Part shown: positions 39,390 to 49,959 of the stretch, piece by piece
How positions within the stretch are numbered: position 1 is the first letter of the stretch
Layout: each line of letters begins with the position of its first letter
DNA from: an uncultured Clostridia bacterium
Lineage (GTDB): Bacteria; Bacillota; Clostridia; Christensenellales; UBA3700
Assembly: GCA_945872615.1 (NCBI GenBank)
Contig: CAMBZZ010000006.1
Span: 1 to 64,000, forward strand
DNA: 64,000 nucleotides
Reading direction: 5' to 3'
The notes under the pieces: generated by a model
Database searches by the model: none
What the model saw: only the letters and a program-made list of their open reading frames with translations
Told to the model about the DNA's origin: nothing
Program-made: the position numbers and the translations under genes

Positions 39390-40576
39390 TTTCGCAAAAA
39401 ATGAAAAAGATGATTGCAACGAGTTCTGCAATCAGAGAGATGTTCGAAGAGGGCAAAAGACTTGCCGAGATATACGGCAAAGAAAACGTGTTTGACTTTT
39501 CGCTAGGCAATCCGAGCGTAAAACCGCCGCAAAGCGTCAATCAAAGTATCAAGGATATTGTCGACGAGACGAGCGAAATAGAGTTGCACGGCTATATGAA
39601 CAATAGCGGATTTTCTTCTACGAGGGCTGCCGTTGCAGGTTACTTTAATAAGCGATACGGCACGACTTACGGCGAAAAAAACGTAGTTATGACCGTGGGA
39701 GCTGCAGGCGGGTTAAACGTCGTCTTGAAGAGTTTGCTCAACGAGGGCGACGAGGTTGTGGTATTTTGTCCGTACTTTGGAGAGTACCGCAATTATATCG
39801 ACAACTACGGCGGAAAAATCGTTGAAGTACCCGCCAATCCGCCAACCTTTTTGCCTGACCTCGACGTGACGGAAAAGTTGCTCACGAGTAAGACCAAGGC
39901 AGTCATCGTCAATTCTCCCAACAATCCTACGGGCGTCGTGTACGACAAAGAATTTTTGACTGGACTCGTCTCGACATTGGATAGAGCACAAAAGAAGTGG
40001 GGCAATGCTATCTATCTCATTAGCGACGAGCCTTATAGAGAAATCGTGTACGGTGATGCGAAGGTTGAGTTTTTGCCATCGTTATACGACAATACTATCG
40101 TGGGATATTCTTATAGCAAGTCGCTCTCTTTGCCGGGGGAGAGAATAGGCTACTTACTTATCCCCGACACTTGCACAGACTTTGAAGAGTTGATTGCTTC
40201 TTGCAACGTCGCAACCCGAATACTCGGTTTTGTCAACGCTCCGTCTTTGCAACAAAAGCTTGTGGAAAGGTGCGTGGAAGAAACGTGCGACATAACTCCT
40301 TACTCGGACAACAAGAATATTTTGACCGAGGGATTGAAAAAATTGGGCTTCGAATACGTCAATCCGCAAGGCGCGTTTTATCTATTCGTCAAGTCGCCAA
40401 TCGAGGACGACAAAGAGTTTTGCCGTATAGCCAAAGAGTACAATTTGTTGCTTGTTCCGGGTAGTAGTTTTGGGTGCAAAGGCTACGTCAGGATAGCATA
40501 TTGCGTCTCCAAAGATACGGTAGTCGGGTCGATGACGCAATTTGAAAAACTGGCAAAAAGAATGAACTTGATATAA
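39386..40576 (+). CDS. Class I/II PLP-dependent aminotransferase
   Basis: NSPNNPTGVVY, SYSKSLSLPGERIGYL motifs. Confidence 0.92.
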   Translation: MISQKMKKMIATSSAIREMFEEGKRLAEIYGKENVFDFSLGNPSVKPPQSVNQSIKDIVDETSEIELHGYMNNSGFSSTRAAVAGYFNKRYGTTYGEKNVVMTVGAAGGLNVVLKSLLNEGDEVVVFCPYFGEYRNYIDNYGGKIVEVPANPPTFLPDLDVTEKLLTSKTKAVIVNSPNNPTGVVYDKEFLTGLVSTLDRAQKKWGNAIYLISDEPYREIVYGDAKVEFLPSLYDNTIVGYSYSKSLSLPGERIGYLLIPDTCTDFEELIASCNVATRILGFVNAPSLQQKLVERCVEETCDITPYSDNKNILTEGLKKLGFEYVNPQGAFYLFVKSPIEDDKEFCRIAKEYNLLLVPGSSFGCKGYVRIAYCVSKDTVVGSMTQFEKLAKRMNLI

Positions 40577-40655
40577 TACGGCGAGACCCCGAAGGGTTCC
40601 GTTTGTATCTTAAAAAGCCGATACGTGTCGGCAAAAATTAGAAAAGGAATAAAAA

Positions 40656-41264
40656 ATGGAAATAAGAAGAGAAAGAAAAGAAGATTATAGAAAGACCGAA
40701 AACCTAGTAAGAGAGGCTTTTTGGAACGTATATCGCCCGGGGTGCTTCGAGCATTTAGTCGTCAATAAAATGAGAAACGACGACTGCTTTATACCCGAAC
40801 TCGACTACGTGATAGAAGAGGATGGCGAGATAGTAGCGCAAATAGTTTGGGCAAAAGCCACCGTCAAGGAGGGAGAAATCAGCCATACGGTGGCGATATT
40901 CGGACCGTTGTCGGTATTGCCGTCGCACCAAGGAAAGGGTTATGCGAGAAAACTTATAGAGTTGACTTGCGACAAGGCAAAACGAATGGGCTACGGAGTG
41001 GTACTTATTACTGGCAATCCCGACTTGTACCACCGTTTCGGCTTCGATAGCGCGGACAAGTACGGCATAACCTACGAAGGTGTGCCCGAGGATATGGAAA
41101 CGCCGTTTTTTATGCTCAAAGTGCTTGACGAGCAAAAAGCCAAAGACGTAAAGGGCGTATATAGCGACCCCGCCGTATATATGGTGGATGAGAGTGAGGT
41201 CGACGAGTTTGACAAAGACTTCGTGCCTAAAGTGAAAGAAAAGAGAGAAGGGCAACTAGTGTAA
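40656..41264 (+). CDS. GNAT family N-acetyltransferase
   Basis: GPLSVLPSHQGKGYARKLIE acetyl-CoA motif. Confidence 0.88.
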   Translation: MEIRRERKEDYRKTENLVREAFWNVYRPGCFEHLVVNKMRNDDCFIPELDYVIEEDGEIVAQIVWAKATVKEGEISHTVAIFGPLSVLPSHQGKGYARKLIELTCDKAKRMGYGVVLITGNPDLYHRFGFDSADKYGITYEGVPEDMETPFFMLKVLDEQKAKDVKGVYSDPAVYMVDESEVDEFDKDFVPKVKEKREGQLV

Positions 41265-41329
41265 GTTGGCATAAAAAGTCGAGAATCGTCCCAAATACGA
41301 TGCTATTATGGTAGCGTAAGGAGTGAGCA

Positions 41330-42208
41330 ATGCAACAACACGTCGAAGCGGTGCAACGCATGCAAGACTATATCGAGCAAAACTTGTCTGACGAGATAAC
41401 CATAGAGCAACTAGCAAAAACCGCCAACTTCTCGCCAAGGCAAGCCGTGAGATTGTTTGAACGATATACGGGATATACGCCCGCTCATTATATTCGTAGG
41501 CTTAGGCTCAAAAAGTCGGCGTTGAGGCTGAGAGACAGTAATTGCAAAATTATCGACGTGGCAATGGAAGAGGGCTTTGGAAGTGTGGACGGTTATACCC
41601 GAGCATTTGCGCGCGAGTTTGGGAAAAATCCGAAAGACTATGCCAAAAATCCTATTCCGCTCAATTTGTTCGTTCCTTACGGAATAAAATACCGCAAAAC
41701 GGAAAGGAGCAAAGAGAATATGCAAGACGTAAAATGTGTCTTCGTGTCGGAAGTGGAGAGACCGACGAGAAAGGCGATAATCAAAAGAAGCAAGTCGGCA
41801 ACGGAATACTTCGGCTATTGCCAAGAGGTGGGCTGCGAAGTGTGGGGAGTGTTGACCTCTATCAAGTCGATATGCGGAGAGCCCGTATGTATGTGGCTAC
41901 CTAAGAAGTATATCGAGGAGGGTACGGGTGAGTACGTGCAAGGCGTGGAAGTGGAAGAAAACTATGACGGCGTAGTCCCCGACGGCTTTGACGTGATAGA
42001 CTTGCCTAAGGCAAAATATCTGATGTTCGTATCTCAGCCTTTTGAAGAAGAGAACTACGAGATAGCGATAGAAGAGGTGAAGAGAGCTTGGCAAAATTAC
42101 AACCCCGCCGTGCTCGGCTATAAGTGGGACGAGAGCAATCCGACAATTCAGTTGGAGCCAATCGGTAAACGAGGATATATCGAGCTACATCCCGTCAAAG
42201 AAATTTAA
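41330..42208 (+). CDS. AraC family regulator with GyrI-like effector domain
   Basis: AraC HTH (FSPRQAVRLFERYTGYTPAHYIRRLRL) plus C-terminal GyrI-like region. Confidence 0.88.
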   Translation: MQQHVEAVQRMQDYIEQNLSDEITIEQLAKTANFSPRQAVRLFERYTGYTPAHYIRRLRLKKSALRLRDSNCKIIDVAMEEGFGSVDGYTRAFAREFGKNPKDYAKNPIPLNLFVPYGIKYRKTERSKENMQDVKCVFVSEVERPTRKAIIKRSKSATEYFGYCQEVGCEVWGVLTSIKSICGEPVCMWLPKKYIEEGTGEYVQGVEVEENYDGVVPDGFDVIDLPKAKYLMFVSQPFEEENYEIAIEEVKRAWQNYNPAVLGYKWDESNPTIQLEPIGKRGYIELHPVKEI

Positions 42209-42220
42209 TCACCTATCATT

Positions 42221-42250
42221 CGGCTTGACGAAACGTCAAGCCGTATTTTG
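42221..42250 (+). terminator. Intrinsic terminator
   Basis: CGGCTTGACG AAA CGTCAAGCCG then T-rich. Confidence 0.75.
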
Positions 42251-42493
42251 TTGTAGACATAACTTGCTCGCTGATAAAGCGAAAGACATCAAAGTCGGAG
42301 ACGAACGACTAAACGTCGGCGCGTTACGTTGTTTTGCTTCGACATATAAGGTTGGTTGTATTAATCGGCTATTTAGGCAATAATGCTTAGCGGTTGGCAG
42401 CGACGACATAGTTGTGCGTTGTAAGGCGATACCGATTGACAAAGAGTTGAGTCGGAGGATAAAATAAAATAAATAACAGGATGCGGAGAGAGT

Positions 42494-43195
42494 ATGCAGA
42501 GATTGGTCGTATTTGATTTGGACGGCACGCTTGCCAAAATCGGAGAGGCGGTAAAAGCGGAAAACGTAGACAAACTAAAAGAGATAGAAAGGTATGCAAG
42601 CGTTGCTATTTGTTCGGGTAAACCCATATACTATCTATGTGGTTTGACAAGACAGCTTGGACTAAAAAAACCGATACATATCGGCGAAAACGGCGCGGTG
42701 ATATGTTATGGCTACGATCTGCCGCCTAGCAGATACGAGAGAGTGAAGGTCGACAAAAAGACTAAAACCTTACTCGCCGAGTTGAAAGAAGAGATAGAAG
42801 AAAAACTGGGCGACGGGGTATGGTTTCAACCCAACGAGGTGGCGTTGACGCCCTTCCCTAAAGGTGAAGAAGAATGGAAAATTTTGGACGAGACGGTACG
42901 AAGTTATAGCGCCGCTTTGCAAGGCGTCAACGTGTACAGACAAAGCGATTGCTACGACTTTTGTCCTTGCGATATAGACAAAGCCGTCGGCGTGCAAAAA
43001 GTGATGAGGGAGTTAGGCGTGAATAAGGACGGGCTGTACGCGGTGGGCGACGGAGCCAACGACGTGAGTATGTTGCGTCTGACAGACAACTCTTACGCAA
43101 TAGACATGCAAGACAAGAGCGTGGCAAAGGTGAATTGTCAATGCGTGGACGAGGCTATCGACGTAATACTTGCAAGTCTCAAAGACGAAAATTAA
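42494..43195 (+). CDS. HAD family (Cof/PMM-like) hydrolase
   Basis: VFDLDGTLAKIG, GDGANDVSML. Confidence 0.88.
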   Translation: MQRLVVFDLDGTLAKIGEAVKAENVDKLKEIERYASVAICSGKPIYYLCGLTRQLGLKKPIHIGENGAVICYGYDLPPSRYERVKVDKKTKTLLAELKEEIEEKLGDGVWFQPNEVALTPFPKGEEEWKILDETVRSYSAALQGVNVYRQSDCYDFCPCDIDKAVGVQKVMRELGVNKDGLYAVGDGANDVSMLRLTDNSYAIDMQDKSVAKVNCQCVDEAIDVILASLKDEN

Positions 43196-43281
43196 ATCGG
43201 CGTTGCAAAACGTAAAAAATTGTTGTAATATATAATATATTAGTTATTGGCGCAACGGGTTGATTGCGCTTCGAGGTATCG

Positions 43282-46083
43282 ATGAAAAGGACTATCGTAA
43301 CGATAAGTTTGATTGGGATATTGCTAAGCGTGTGGTGCGTGCTTGCCTTGGGCGTAGGCGTCGATTTGACGAGCCTAACCGCAACTCAAGATTATGTTGC
43401 CTATACGCGAGTAGTCGATACTTTAGAAGAAGTTACTGTGCCGTCGAGTTACAACGACGACTATCGCAATCTTCAATACATAACTCCAGTCAAAAATCAA
43501 AATCCTCTGGGAATGTGCTGGACCTTTGCCGCTTGTGCGGCGGCGGAGAGCGACGCAATCAAAAATCACGGCGCAGACCCCGATGTCAATTTGTCCGAGT
43601 GGCACTTGGGCTATTTTGCCTACAATGCCGAGCGTGACGGGACGGGCGATAGCGTAGAATATACGTATTCGGGAACGGCTTATTACGACATAGGAGGCTC
43701 GAGCGTCATAGCGGCGCATACACTTGCCACGGGCATTGGCTTTGCGGACGAGTCGGTAGCGGAATACGACGACTTGGTGTACGCCGTAAGGAACGGCGGC
43801 AATACTACGCTTGACCCAAGCCTTAGGTATCAATGCGAATATTATATAGACAACGTGTTCTATTACGACTTGCCGACCCAAGCCGAAGACGTAAAGCGCG
43901 CGATACTAACCTACGGCGCGGTGGCGACTTCGTATTATTCCACTTCTAACAACAACTACTTTAGTTCTACCAACTCCGCATTCTATTGCTACGACAATCA
44001 CAACGAAAATCACGCCGTGACTATAGTGGGCTGGGACGACGATTATCCCAAGAGTAACTTCCCCACCGCACCTGCTTCCAACGGCGCTTGGCTAATCAAA
44101 AACAGCTGGGGTACGAGTTGGGGGCTTGGCGGATATTTTTGGATTTCTTACGAGGATAAAACCATGACCTCCGCTACGGCGTACGACGTGGTGGACAGTT
44201 ACGAATACGACAACAGATACCAACACGACGGCGGCATCATCTCGTCGTATACGGGAGGCAGTAATACGTATTACGGCAACGTGTTCGAATGCGCCGGAGA
44301 CGAAACTTTGACGGCGGTGAGTGTGGAGACATGCGAGACCAACAGTTTGACCAAGGTCGAGTGTTCGGGCAAGTCTTATACTTTGAATATATACACGGGC
44401 ACGGACAATTCTTTGGGGCTTAGCAAAGGCAGCCTTGCATATACTCAATCGGGCACTTTCGGACAAGTGGGTATGACAACCATCAAGTTGACGGAAGGAG
44501 TTACGATGAATGCGGGCGAAAAATTCTTCGTATGCTTTTATACTACCGCTTACGTGGGCATCGACAGAGACGGCTCTTTGCAAGCCTATTCGGGTAGTAC
44601 TTTGATTACCTTAGCCAATAGCAACGTCACCGTCGACAAGGGACAATCTTATCTGTCGAACAACGGGTCGACGTGGTACGATTGCCAAAGCTATTTTAAT
44701 AGCGGGACGCTGCCCGTCAACTTTAGAATCAAAGCCTATACCGTGGATAACAACGTGGGTACGCCAAGCGTTATTTCGGCGCCAACGCTGTCCACTATCA
44801 ATTACGGACAAAAGATAAGTGCGTCGACGATAAACGGCGGAGAGGTCAAGGATAGCTTGAACGGAAAAGCCGTAGCGGGCGAGTGGAGCTTTGAAAATCC
44901 CGATGCAATTTGCGTCGGCGGCGATAAAGTCAACCTTGTCTTTACGCCTTATAAGTCCGTCTATTCTCCTATAATAGTAGAAGTCAATGCCGACGTGGAC
45001 GTCTCGATGCCTAATATCGAGTTTGTTGAGCCGATTGCGGCAGTTTATGCGGGGCAAGTTGTAGAAATCAAAACCAAAGTAACCAACTTCTACGACGAAA
45101 CTCTCCTATATACGGGCGAAGTAACGTATAGTTACAAAATCGGCAATTTGGGCAGTTGGGTACAACTCGACGGAAGCACGATGACAATTCCTACTTCGGC
45201 TACGTACGGTACGACTATGTTCGTCAGAGCGAAAACGGCGGCGGTGACGGGTAAATATTCCGCCAACGAAGGCACGACTTCGGTGAGTATAAAAGTAGCC
45301 TGTCAAGTGCAAACTCTACCGACTGCAAGCGCGTTGAAATACGGACAAAAACTAGAAGATACCGTGCTTACGGGCGGGCGAGTGACCGATAAATACAGCG
45401 GGACGGAGTTGAGCGGAGTTTGGAGCGTGGTAATAGATTCGTATTCTTACGCCGACTCGACAAAAAATCATAGGGTAAAATTCGTGCCGGACAACACCAA
45501 CTACGCGCCGATTTATGGTGAGATAAGCGTGGAAGTGGTGGCTGCCGAGATAACTATCACCGTGACTAAAAACGAAAAAGAGTGGGAAGTAGGCAAAGTT
45601 GCTTCGATAAATATAAAGCTTGCCAACGCGTATAACGATACTTTCGGCGTGGAAACGACAACGACTATCTACTACGGCGTGGACGGAGGAGAGTACGTAG
45701 AGTTGGCTCAGCCTAACTTCGTCGTTCCGCAAAATGCCGAGGGTAAAAAGATAAAGATAAAAGTCGTGGCAGACGCCGTTGAAAATAAGTATCTACAAGC
45801 GGTAACGGAAGAAGAGTTCGAGGTCAAGGCGACCGTGCCTACGATACCTTCGACGCCCGAAGAGACGGAAGAGCCGGAGGAGCCGTCGCAAGACGAGCCT
45901 ACCACTCCTAGCGACGAAAACAATGGCGGCGATAATAGTAGTTCCGACAGCGACGGAATATTGGGTAGACTTGGCGAGATGATAGGCTTTGAAGGTTTAG
46001 CCAAGAGTATTCCTTTTATCATAGTTGCGATCATAGTGTTGGTGATTATTATAGCTATAGTCAAAAAAATAAAAAATAGATAA
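43282..46083 (+). CDS. C1A (papain-like) cysteine protease with extracellular repeats and C-terminal TM anchor
   Basis: NPLGMCWTFAACAAAES (Cys), HAVTIVGWDDDY (His), IKNSWGTSWG (Asn); Ser/Pro/Glu-rich linker and TM at the C-terminus. Confidence 0.9.
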   Translation: MKRTIVTISLIGILLSVWCVLALGVGVDLTSLTATQDYVAYTRVVDTLEEVTVPSSYNDDYRNLQYITPVKNQNPLGMCWTFAACAAAESDAIKNHGADPDVNLSEWHLGYFAYNAERDGTGDSVEYTYSGTAYYDIGGSSVIAAHTLATGIGFADESVAEYDDLVYAVRNGGNTTLDPSLRYQCEYYIDNVFYYDLPTQAEDVKRAILTYGAVATSYYSTSNNNYFSSTNSAFYCYDNHNENHAVTIVGWDDDYPKSNFPTAPASNGAWLIKNSWGTSWGLGGYFWISYEDKTMTSATAYDVVDSYEYDNRYQHDGGIISSYTGGSNTYYGNVFECAGDETLTAVSVETCETNSLTKVECSGKSYTLNIYTGTDNSLGLSKGSLAYTQSGTFGQVGMTTIKLTEGVTMNAGEKFFVCFYTTAYVGIDRDGSLQAYSGSTLITLANSNVTVDKGQSYLSNNGSTWYDCQSYFNSGTLPVNFRIKAYTVDNNVGTPSVISAPTLSTINYGQKISASTINGGEVKDSLNGKAVAGEWSFENPDAICVGGDKVNLVFTPYKSVYSPIIVEVNADVDVSMPNIEFVEPIAAVYAGQVVEIKTKVTNFYDETLLYTGEVTYSYKIGNLGSWVQLDGSTMTIPTSATYGTTMFVRAKTAAVTGKYSANEGTTSVSIKVACQVQTLPTASALKYGQKLEDTVLTGGRVTDKYSGTELSGVWSVVIDSYSYADSTKNHRVKFVPDNTNYAPIYGEISVEVVAAEITITVTKNEKEWEVGKVASINIKLANAYNDTFGVETTTTIYYGVDGGEYVELAQPNFVVPQNAEGKKIKIKVVADAVENKYLQAVTEEEFEVKATVPTIPSTPEETEEPEEPSQDEPTTPSDENNGGDNSSSDSDGILGRLGEMIGFEGLAKSIPFIIVAIIVLVIIIAIVKKIKNR

Positions 46084-46101
46084 AAACTGCAAACGAATTG
46101 G

Positions 46102-46128
46102 CGGACGGCAATAAGCCGTCCGTTTTGT
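46102..46128 (+). terminator. Intrinsic terminator
   Basis: CGGACGGC / GCCGTCCG followed by TTTTGTT. Confidence 0.75.
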
Positions 46129-46300
46129 TATTTAGTTTTTAAGTGCGATGATTGCAACGTGGAATTATTGGAAAAGAGCGAATATTTTGAATAATTATTG
46201 TATATTATTCATTTATTGCATAATATGCAACAATTTGGAATAATTATACAAATATACACAAAAATATTCATAAAAAATGTAATTTTATAAATAAAATCCG

Positions 46301-46329
46301 TTGACAATACCTTGATATACAGCTATAAT
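46301..46329 (+). promoter_or_regulatory. Arg operon promoter, consensus sigma-A type
   Basis: TTGACA, exactly 17 bp, TATAAT. Confidence 0.85.
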
Positions 46330-46352
46330 TAAGACATTAAAATAGAATTGAT

Positions 46353-46366
46353 TGAATAAATATTCA
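46353..46366. promoter_or_regulatory. ARG box (ArgR operator)
   Basis: TGAATAAATATTCA fits TGAATWWWWATTCA; just downstream of the promoter, before the argG RBS. Confidence 0.7.
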
Positions 46367-46382
46367 TCAAAGGAAGTGTTTT

Positions 46383-47606
46383 ATGGATAAAAGTAAAATT
46401 AAGAAAGTGGTTTTGGCATACAGCGGCGGACTAGATACGTCGATAATCATTCCTTGGCTGAAAGAAAACTACAATAATTGTGAAGTTATCGCGGTATCGG
46501 GTAACGTGGGACAAGCCGACGAATTGGAAGGGCTCGAAGAAAAAGCTCTCAAGACGGGTGCGTCTAAACTCTACGTGCTCGACTTGACAGACGAATACGT
46601 GGACGAGTATATCATACCTACCATGCAAGCGGGGGCGATATACGAAGAGTATCTTTTGGGTACCAGCCACGCCCGTCCTTGCATTGCTAAGGGATTGGTG
46701 GAGATTGCTCTCAAAGAGGGTGCGGATGCTATTTGCCACGGCTGTACCGGCAAGGGTAACGACCAAGTGCGTTTTGAATTGACTATCAAACACTTTGCAC
46801 CCGATATGCCTATCATCGCACCTTGGCGTGAGTGGAATATCAAGTCGCGTGACGAGGAGATAGATTATGCCGAGGCTCACAACGTGCCTCTAAAAATCAA
46901 TAGGGAGACCAACTACAGCAAGGACAAAAACTTGTGGCACCTATCGCACGAGGGACTTGACCTCGAGGATACGGGCAACGAGCCTATGTACGAGAAGAAG
47001 GGCTTTTTGGAGATGGGCGTTTCTCCGATAGCCGCGCCCGACGTGCCCGAATACGTGGAGATAGAGTTTGTCAAAGGTAAGCCAGTGGCTCTCAACGGAG
47101 AGAAGATGAGCGCAAAAAATATCATTCTCAAACTCAACGAAATCGGCGGCAAAAACGGTATCGGCATACTCGACATCGTAGAAAATCGTCTGGTAGGTAT
47201 GAAGTGCCGTGGCGTGTACGAGACCCCGGGCGGAACTATTTTGTACAAGGCACACAGCGTGTTGGAGAGCATTTGTCTCGATAAGATGACCATGCACGAA
47301 AAACAAAAATTGTCCGTCACCTTTGCCGAATTGGTTTACAACGGACAATGGTTTACACCGCTTAGAAAAGCTTTGAGCGCCTTCGTGGATAAGACGCAAG
47401 AGACTGTGACGGGTAAGGTCAAACTAAAACTCTACAAGGGTAATATGATCAATGCGGGCGTATGGAGCGACTATTCGTTGTATAGCGAGGAGATTGTTAC
47501 CTTTGGCGAGAGCGACTACAACCAACAAGACAGCGCGGGATTTATCAATCTATACGGATTGCCTATCAAAGTCAAGGCAATGGTGGACGCAAAAAACAAA
47601 AAATAA
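46383..47606 (+). CDS. argG: Argininosuccinate synthase
   Basis: [18 protein letters not shown] and conserved ArgG sequence. Confidence 0.97.
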   Translation: MDKSKIKKVVLAYSGGLDTSIIIPWLKENYNNCEVIAVSGNVGQADELEGLEEKALKTGASKLYVLDLTDEYVDEYIIPTMQAGAIYEEYLLGTSHARPCIAKGLVEIALKEGADAICHGCTGKGNDQVRFELTIKHFAPDMPIIAPWREWNIKSRDEEIDYAEAHNVPLKINRETNYSKDKNLWHLSHEGLDLEDTGNEPMYEKKGFLEMGVSPIAAPDVPEYVEIEFVKGKPVALNGEKMSAKNIILKLNEIGGKNGIGILDIVENRLVGMKCRGVYETPGGTILYKAHSVLESICLDKMTMHEKQKLSVTFAELVYNGQWFTPLRKALSAFVDKTQETVTGKVKLKLYKGNMINAGVWSDYSLYSEEIVTFGESDYNQQDSAGFINLYGLPIKVKAMVDAKNKK

Positions 47607-47613
47607 GCAATCG

Positions 47614-47640
47614 AAGTCTTTCGCGGGGCGAAAGACTTTT
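47614..47640 (+). terminator. Intercistronic hairpin between argG and argH
   Basis: AAGTCTTTCG / CGAAAGACTT followed by TT; weak T-tract. Confidence 0.5.
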
Positions 47641-47659
47641 GGCAATAATAGGAGATAAT

Positions 47660-49036
47660 ATGGCAAAACTTTGGGCGGGAAGAACTAGCGGATTTACGGA
47701 TAAAGTCGCCGACGACTTCAATTCTTCGATAGCGTTTGACAGCAGAATGTACAAGCAAGATATTGCGGGCAGTATGGCGCACGCCGCTATGCTGGGCAAA
47801 CAAGGTATTATCACGCAAACCGAAACTGATATTTTGGTAGAAGGTTTGGCGGGCATTGCGGAAGATATTGACAAGGGCAAACTAGCGTTTGACATCTCTT
47901 GCGAGGACGTGCATATGTTCGTGGAGCAAACGTTGACCCAAAGAGTGGGGGACGTGGGCAAAAAGCTCCATACCGCGCGTAGCAGAAACGACCAAGTTGC
48001 GCTAGATATGAGAATGTACGTGAGAGAGTACGTAGGAGATTTGACAAGCAAAATCAAGACGCTTATTGCGGCGTTGGTAAGTCAAGCCGAAAAAAATAAG
48101 GAAAGTATTATGCCGGGATATACCCACTTGCAGAGAGCACAACCCGTGACTATGGCGCATCATCTATTGGCGTACTGCATGATGCTGTTGAGAGACGTCG
48201 AAAGATTTGAAGACGGAGTAAAAAGGCTCAACGTGTCGCCTATAGGTAGTTGCGCTTTGGCGGGAACGACCTACGACACCGATAGAGCTTTCGAAGCCAA
48301 ACGGCTCGGTTTTGACAGCGTGTGTCTAAACTCTATGGACGGCGTGTCGGATAGAGATTTTTGTCTGGAAATCGTCAGCGACTGCGCAATCACGATGATG
48401 CATCTGTCGAGATTGTGCGAAGAACTCGTGCTGTGGACGAGCCTCGAGTTCGGCTTCGTGGAACTCAGCGACGCCTATACGACGGGGTCGTCGATTATGC
48501 CGCAAAAGAAAAATAGCGATATGGCGGAATTGGTAAGAGGCAAGACGGGTAGAGTTTACGGCGACTTGATGGCGCTGTTGACTATGCTCAAAGGATTGCC
48601 TCTCGCCTACAACAAGGATATGCAAGAAGACAAGGAGAGCGTCTTCGACGCAATGGATACCCTCGCCAAGTGCCTTGACGTCACCGCGCCTATGATAGCT
48701 ACCATGACGACCAAGCCCGACAAAATGAAAAAGGCGGCTGCGGGAGGATTTATCAACGCAACCGACCTTGCCGACTATATGACCAAAAAGGGCGTTCCGT
48801 TTAGAGAGGCGTACAAAATTTCGGGACAAATAGTGGCGGAGTGCATAGGTAAGGGCAAGACACTCGAAGAATTGAGCCTTGACGAATACAAGATACATAG
48901 CGACGTATTCGATAGCGATTTGTATCAAGCGATAGATTTGAAGAATTGCGTGGAGAAGCGCACTTCCGAGGGGGGAACAAGTCTGACTTCGGTGCAAAAA
49001 CAACTAGCTTTCGTCAAAGGAGCAATAGGACTATGA
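47660..49036 (+). CDS. argH: Argininosuccinate lyase
   Basis: HTARSRNDQVALDMR, GSSIMPQKKNSD signature. Confidence 0.97.
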   Translation: MAKLWAGRTSGFTDKVADDFNSSIAFDSRMYKQDIAGSMAHAAMLGKQGIITQTETDILVEGLAGIAEDIDKGKLAFDISCEDVHMFVEQTLTQRVGDVGKKLHTARSRNDQVALDMRMYVREYVGDLTSKIKTLIAALVSQAEKNKESIMPGYTHLQRAQPVTMAHHLLAYCMMLLRDVERFEDGVKRLNVSPIGSCALAGTTYDTDRAFEAKRLGFDSVCLNSMDGVSDRDFCLEIVSDCAITMMHLSRLCEELVLWTSLEFGFVELSDAYTTGSSIMPQKKNSDMAELVRGKTGRVYGDLMALLTMLKGLPLAYNKDMQEDKESVFDAMDTLAKCLDVTAPMIATMTTKPDKMKKAAAGGFINATDLADYMTKKGVPFREAYKISGQIVAECIGKGKTLEELSLDEYKIHSDVFDSDLYQAIDLKNCVEKRTSEGGTSLTSVQKQLAFVKGAIGL

Positions 49037-49959
49037 AAAAAGTTTTTGTTGACGGCAGCGCGGGTACGACGGGATTGAGAATAGTCGACAGACTATCGAT
49101 GAGAGACGACATTGAGTTGATCGTGCTTGGTGAAGATAAACGCAAAGACGCCGAGGAGAGAAAAAAGGCGCTCAACGCTTGTGACGTGGCAATATTGTGT
49201 TTGCCCGACGCGGCGGCACAAGAAGCAGTAGCTATGATAGACAATCCCGACGTGGTGGTGATAGATACGTCTACCGCTCATAGAACCGCCGAAGGTTGGA
49301 CTTACGGATTTGCGGAATTGACGGGGGTCGACACCATTGCCAATAGTAAGAGAATTGCCAATCCCGGGTGCCATGCGAGCGGCTTTATCGCATTGGTCAA
49401 ACCGCTGGTTGACGTAGGGATAATAGACAAGAGCGCGACTTTGAGTTGTTGGTCCGTTACGGGCTATTCGGGCGGTGGTAAAAAGATGATTGAAGAGTAT
49501 CGATTAGAGGATAGACGAGAGTATCTCTCGTCACCCGCTCTATACGCTTTGGGTCAACAACACAAACATCTCAAAGAGATGAAAAACGTGACACGTATCG
49601 AGTTTTCGCCGTCATTTTATCCTATCGTTGCTCCGTTTTATAGTGGCATGGAAGTGTGTGTGCCGCTGTTTGTAAAAGATATAAAAGCCGGCGCCAACGA
49701 GATAAAACAAGTATATCGAGAGGTGTATTCGCAAGGACTGGTAGGCTTTTGCGACGATATGTCGGACGGGGGTTTTATCTATGCCAACAGGCTGTCGGGA
49801 GCCGACAATATGCTTGTATCGGTTGCAGGCAACAACGAAAGGATTTCGCTGATTGCTCTGTATGACAACCTTGGCAAGGGAGCGTCGGGGTCGGCTATAG
49901 AAAATCTTAACATAGTGTTGGGACAAGACCTAACAAAAGGATTGGTAATCAAACAATGA
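49033..49959 (+). CDS. argC: N-acetyl-gamma-glutamyl-phosphate reductase (type 2)
   Basis: VDGSAGTTGLRI, IANPGCHASGF; ATGA overlap with argH. Confidence 0.95.
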   Translation: MKKVFVDGSAGTTGLRIVDRLSMRDDIELIVLGEDKRKDAEERKKALNACDVAILCLPDAAAQEAVAMIDNPDVVVIDTSTAHRTAEGWTYGFAELTGVDTIANSKRIANPGCHASGFIALVKPLVDVGIIDKSATLSCWSVTGYSGGGKKMIEEYRLEDRREYLSSPALYALGQQHKHLKEMKNVTRIEFSPSFYPIVAPFYSGMEVCVPLFVKDIKAGANEIKQVYREVYSQGLVGFCDDMSDGGFIYANRLSGADNMLVSVAGNNERISLIALYDNLGKGASGSAIENLNIVLGQDLTKGLVIKQ

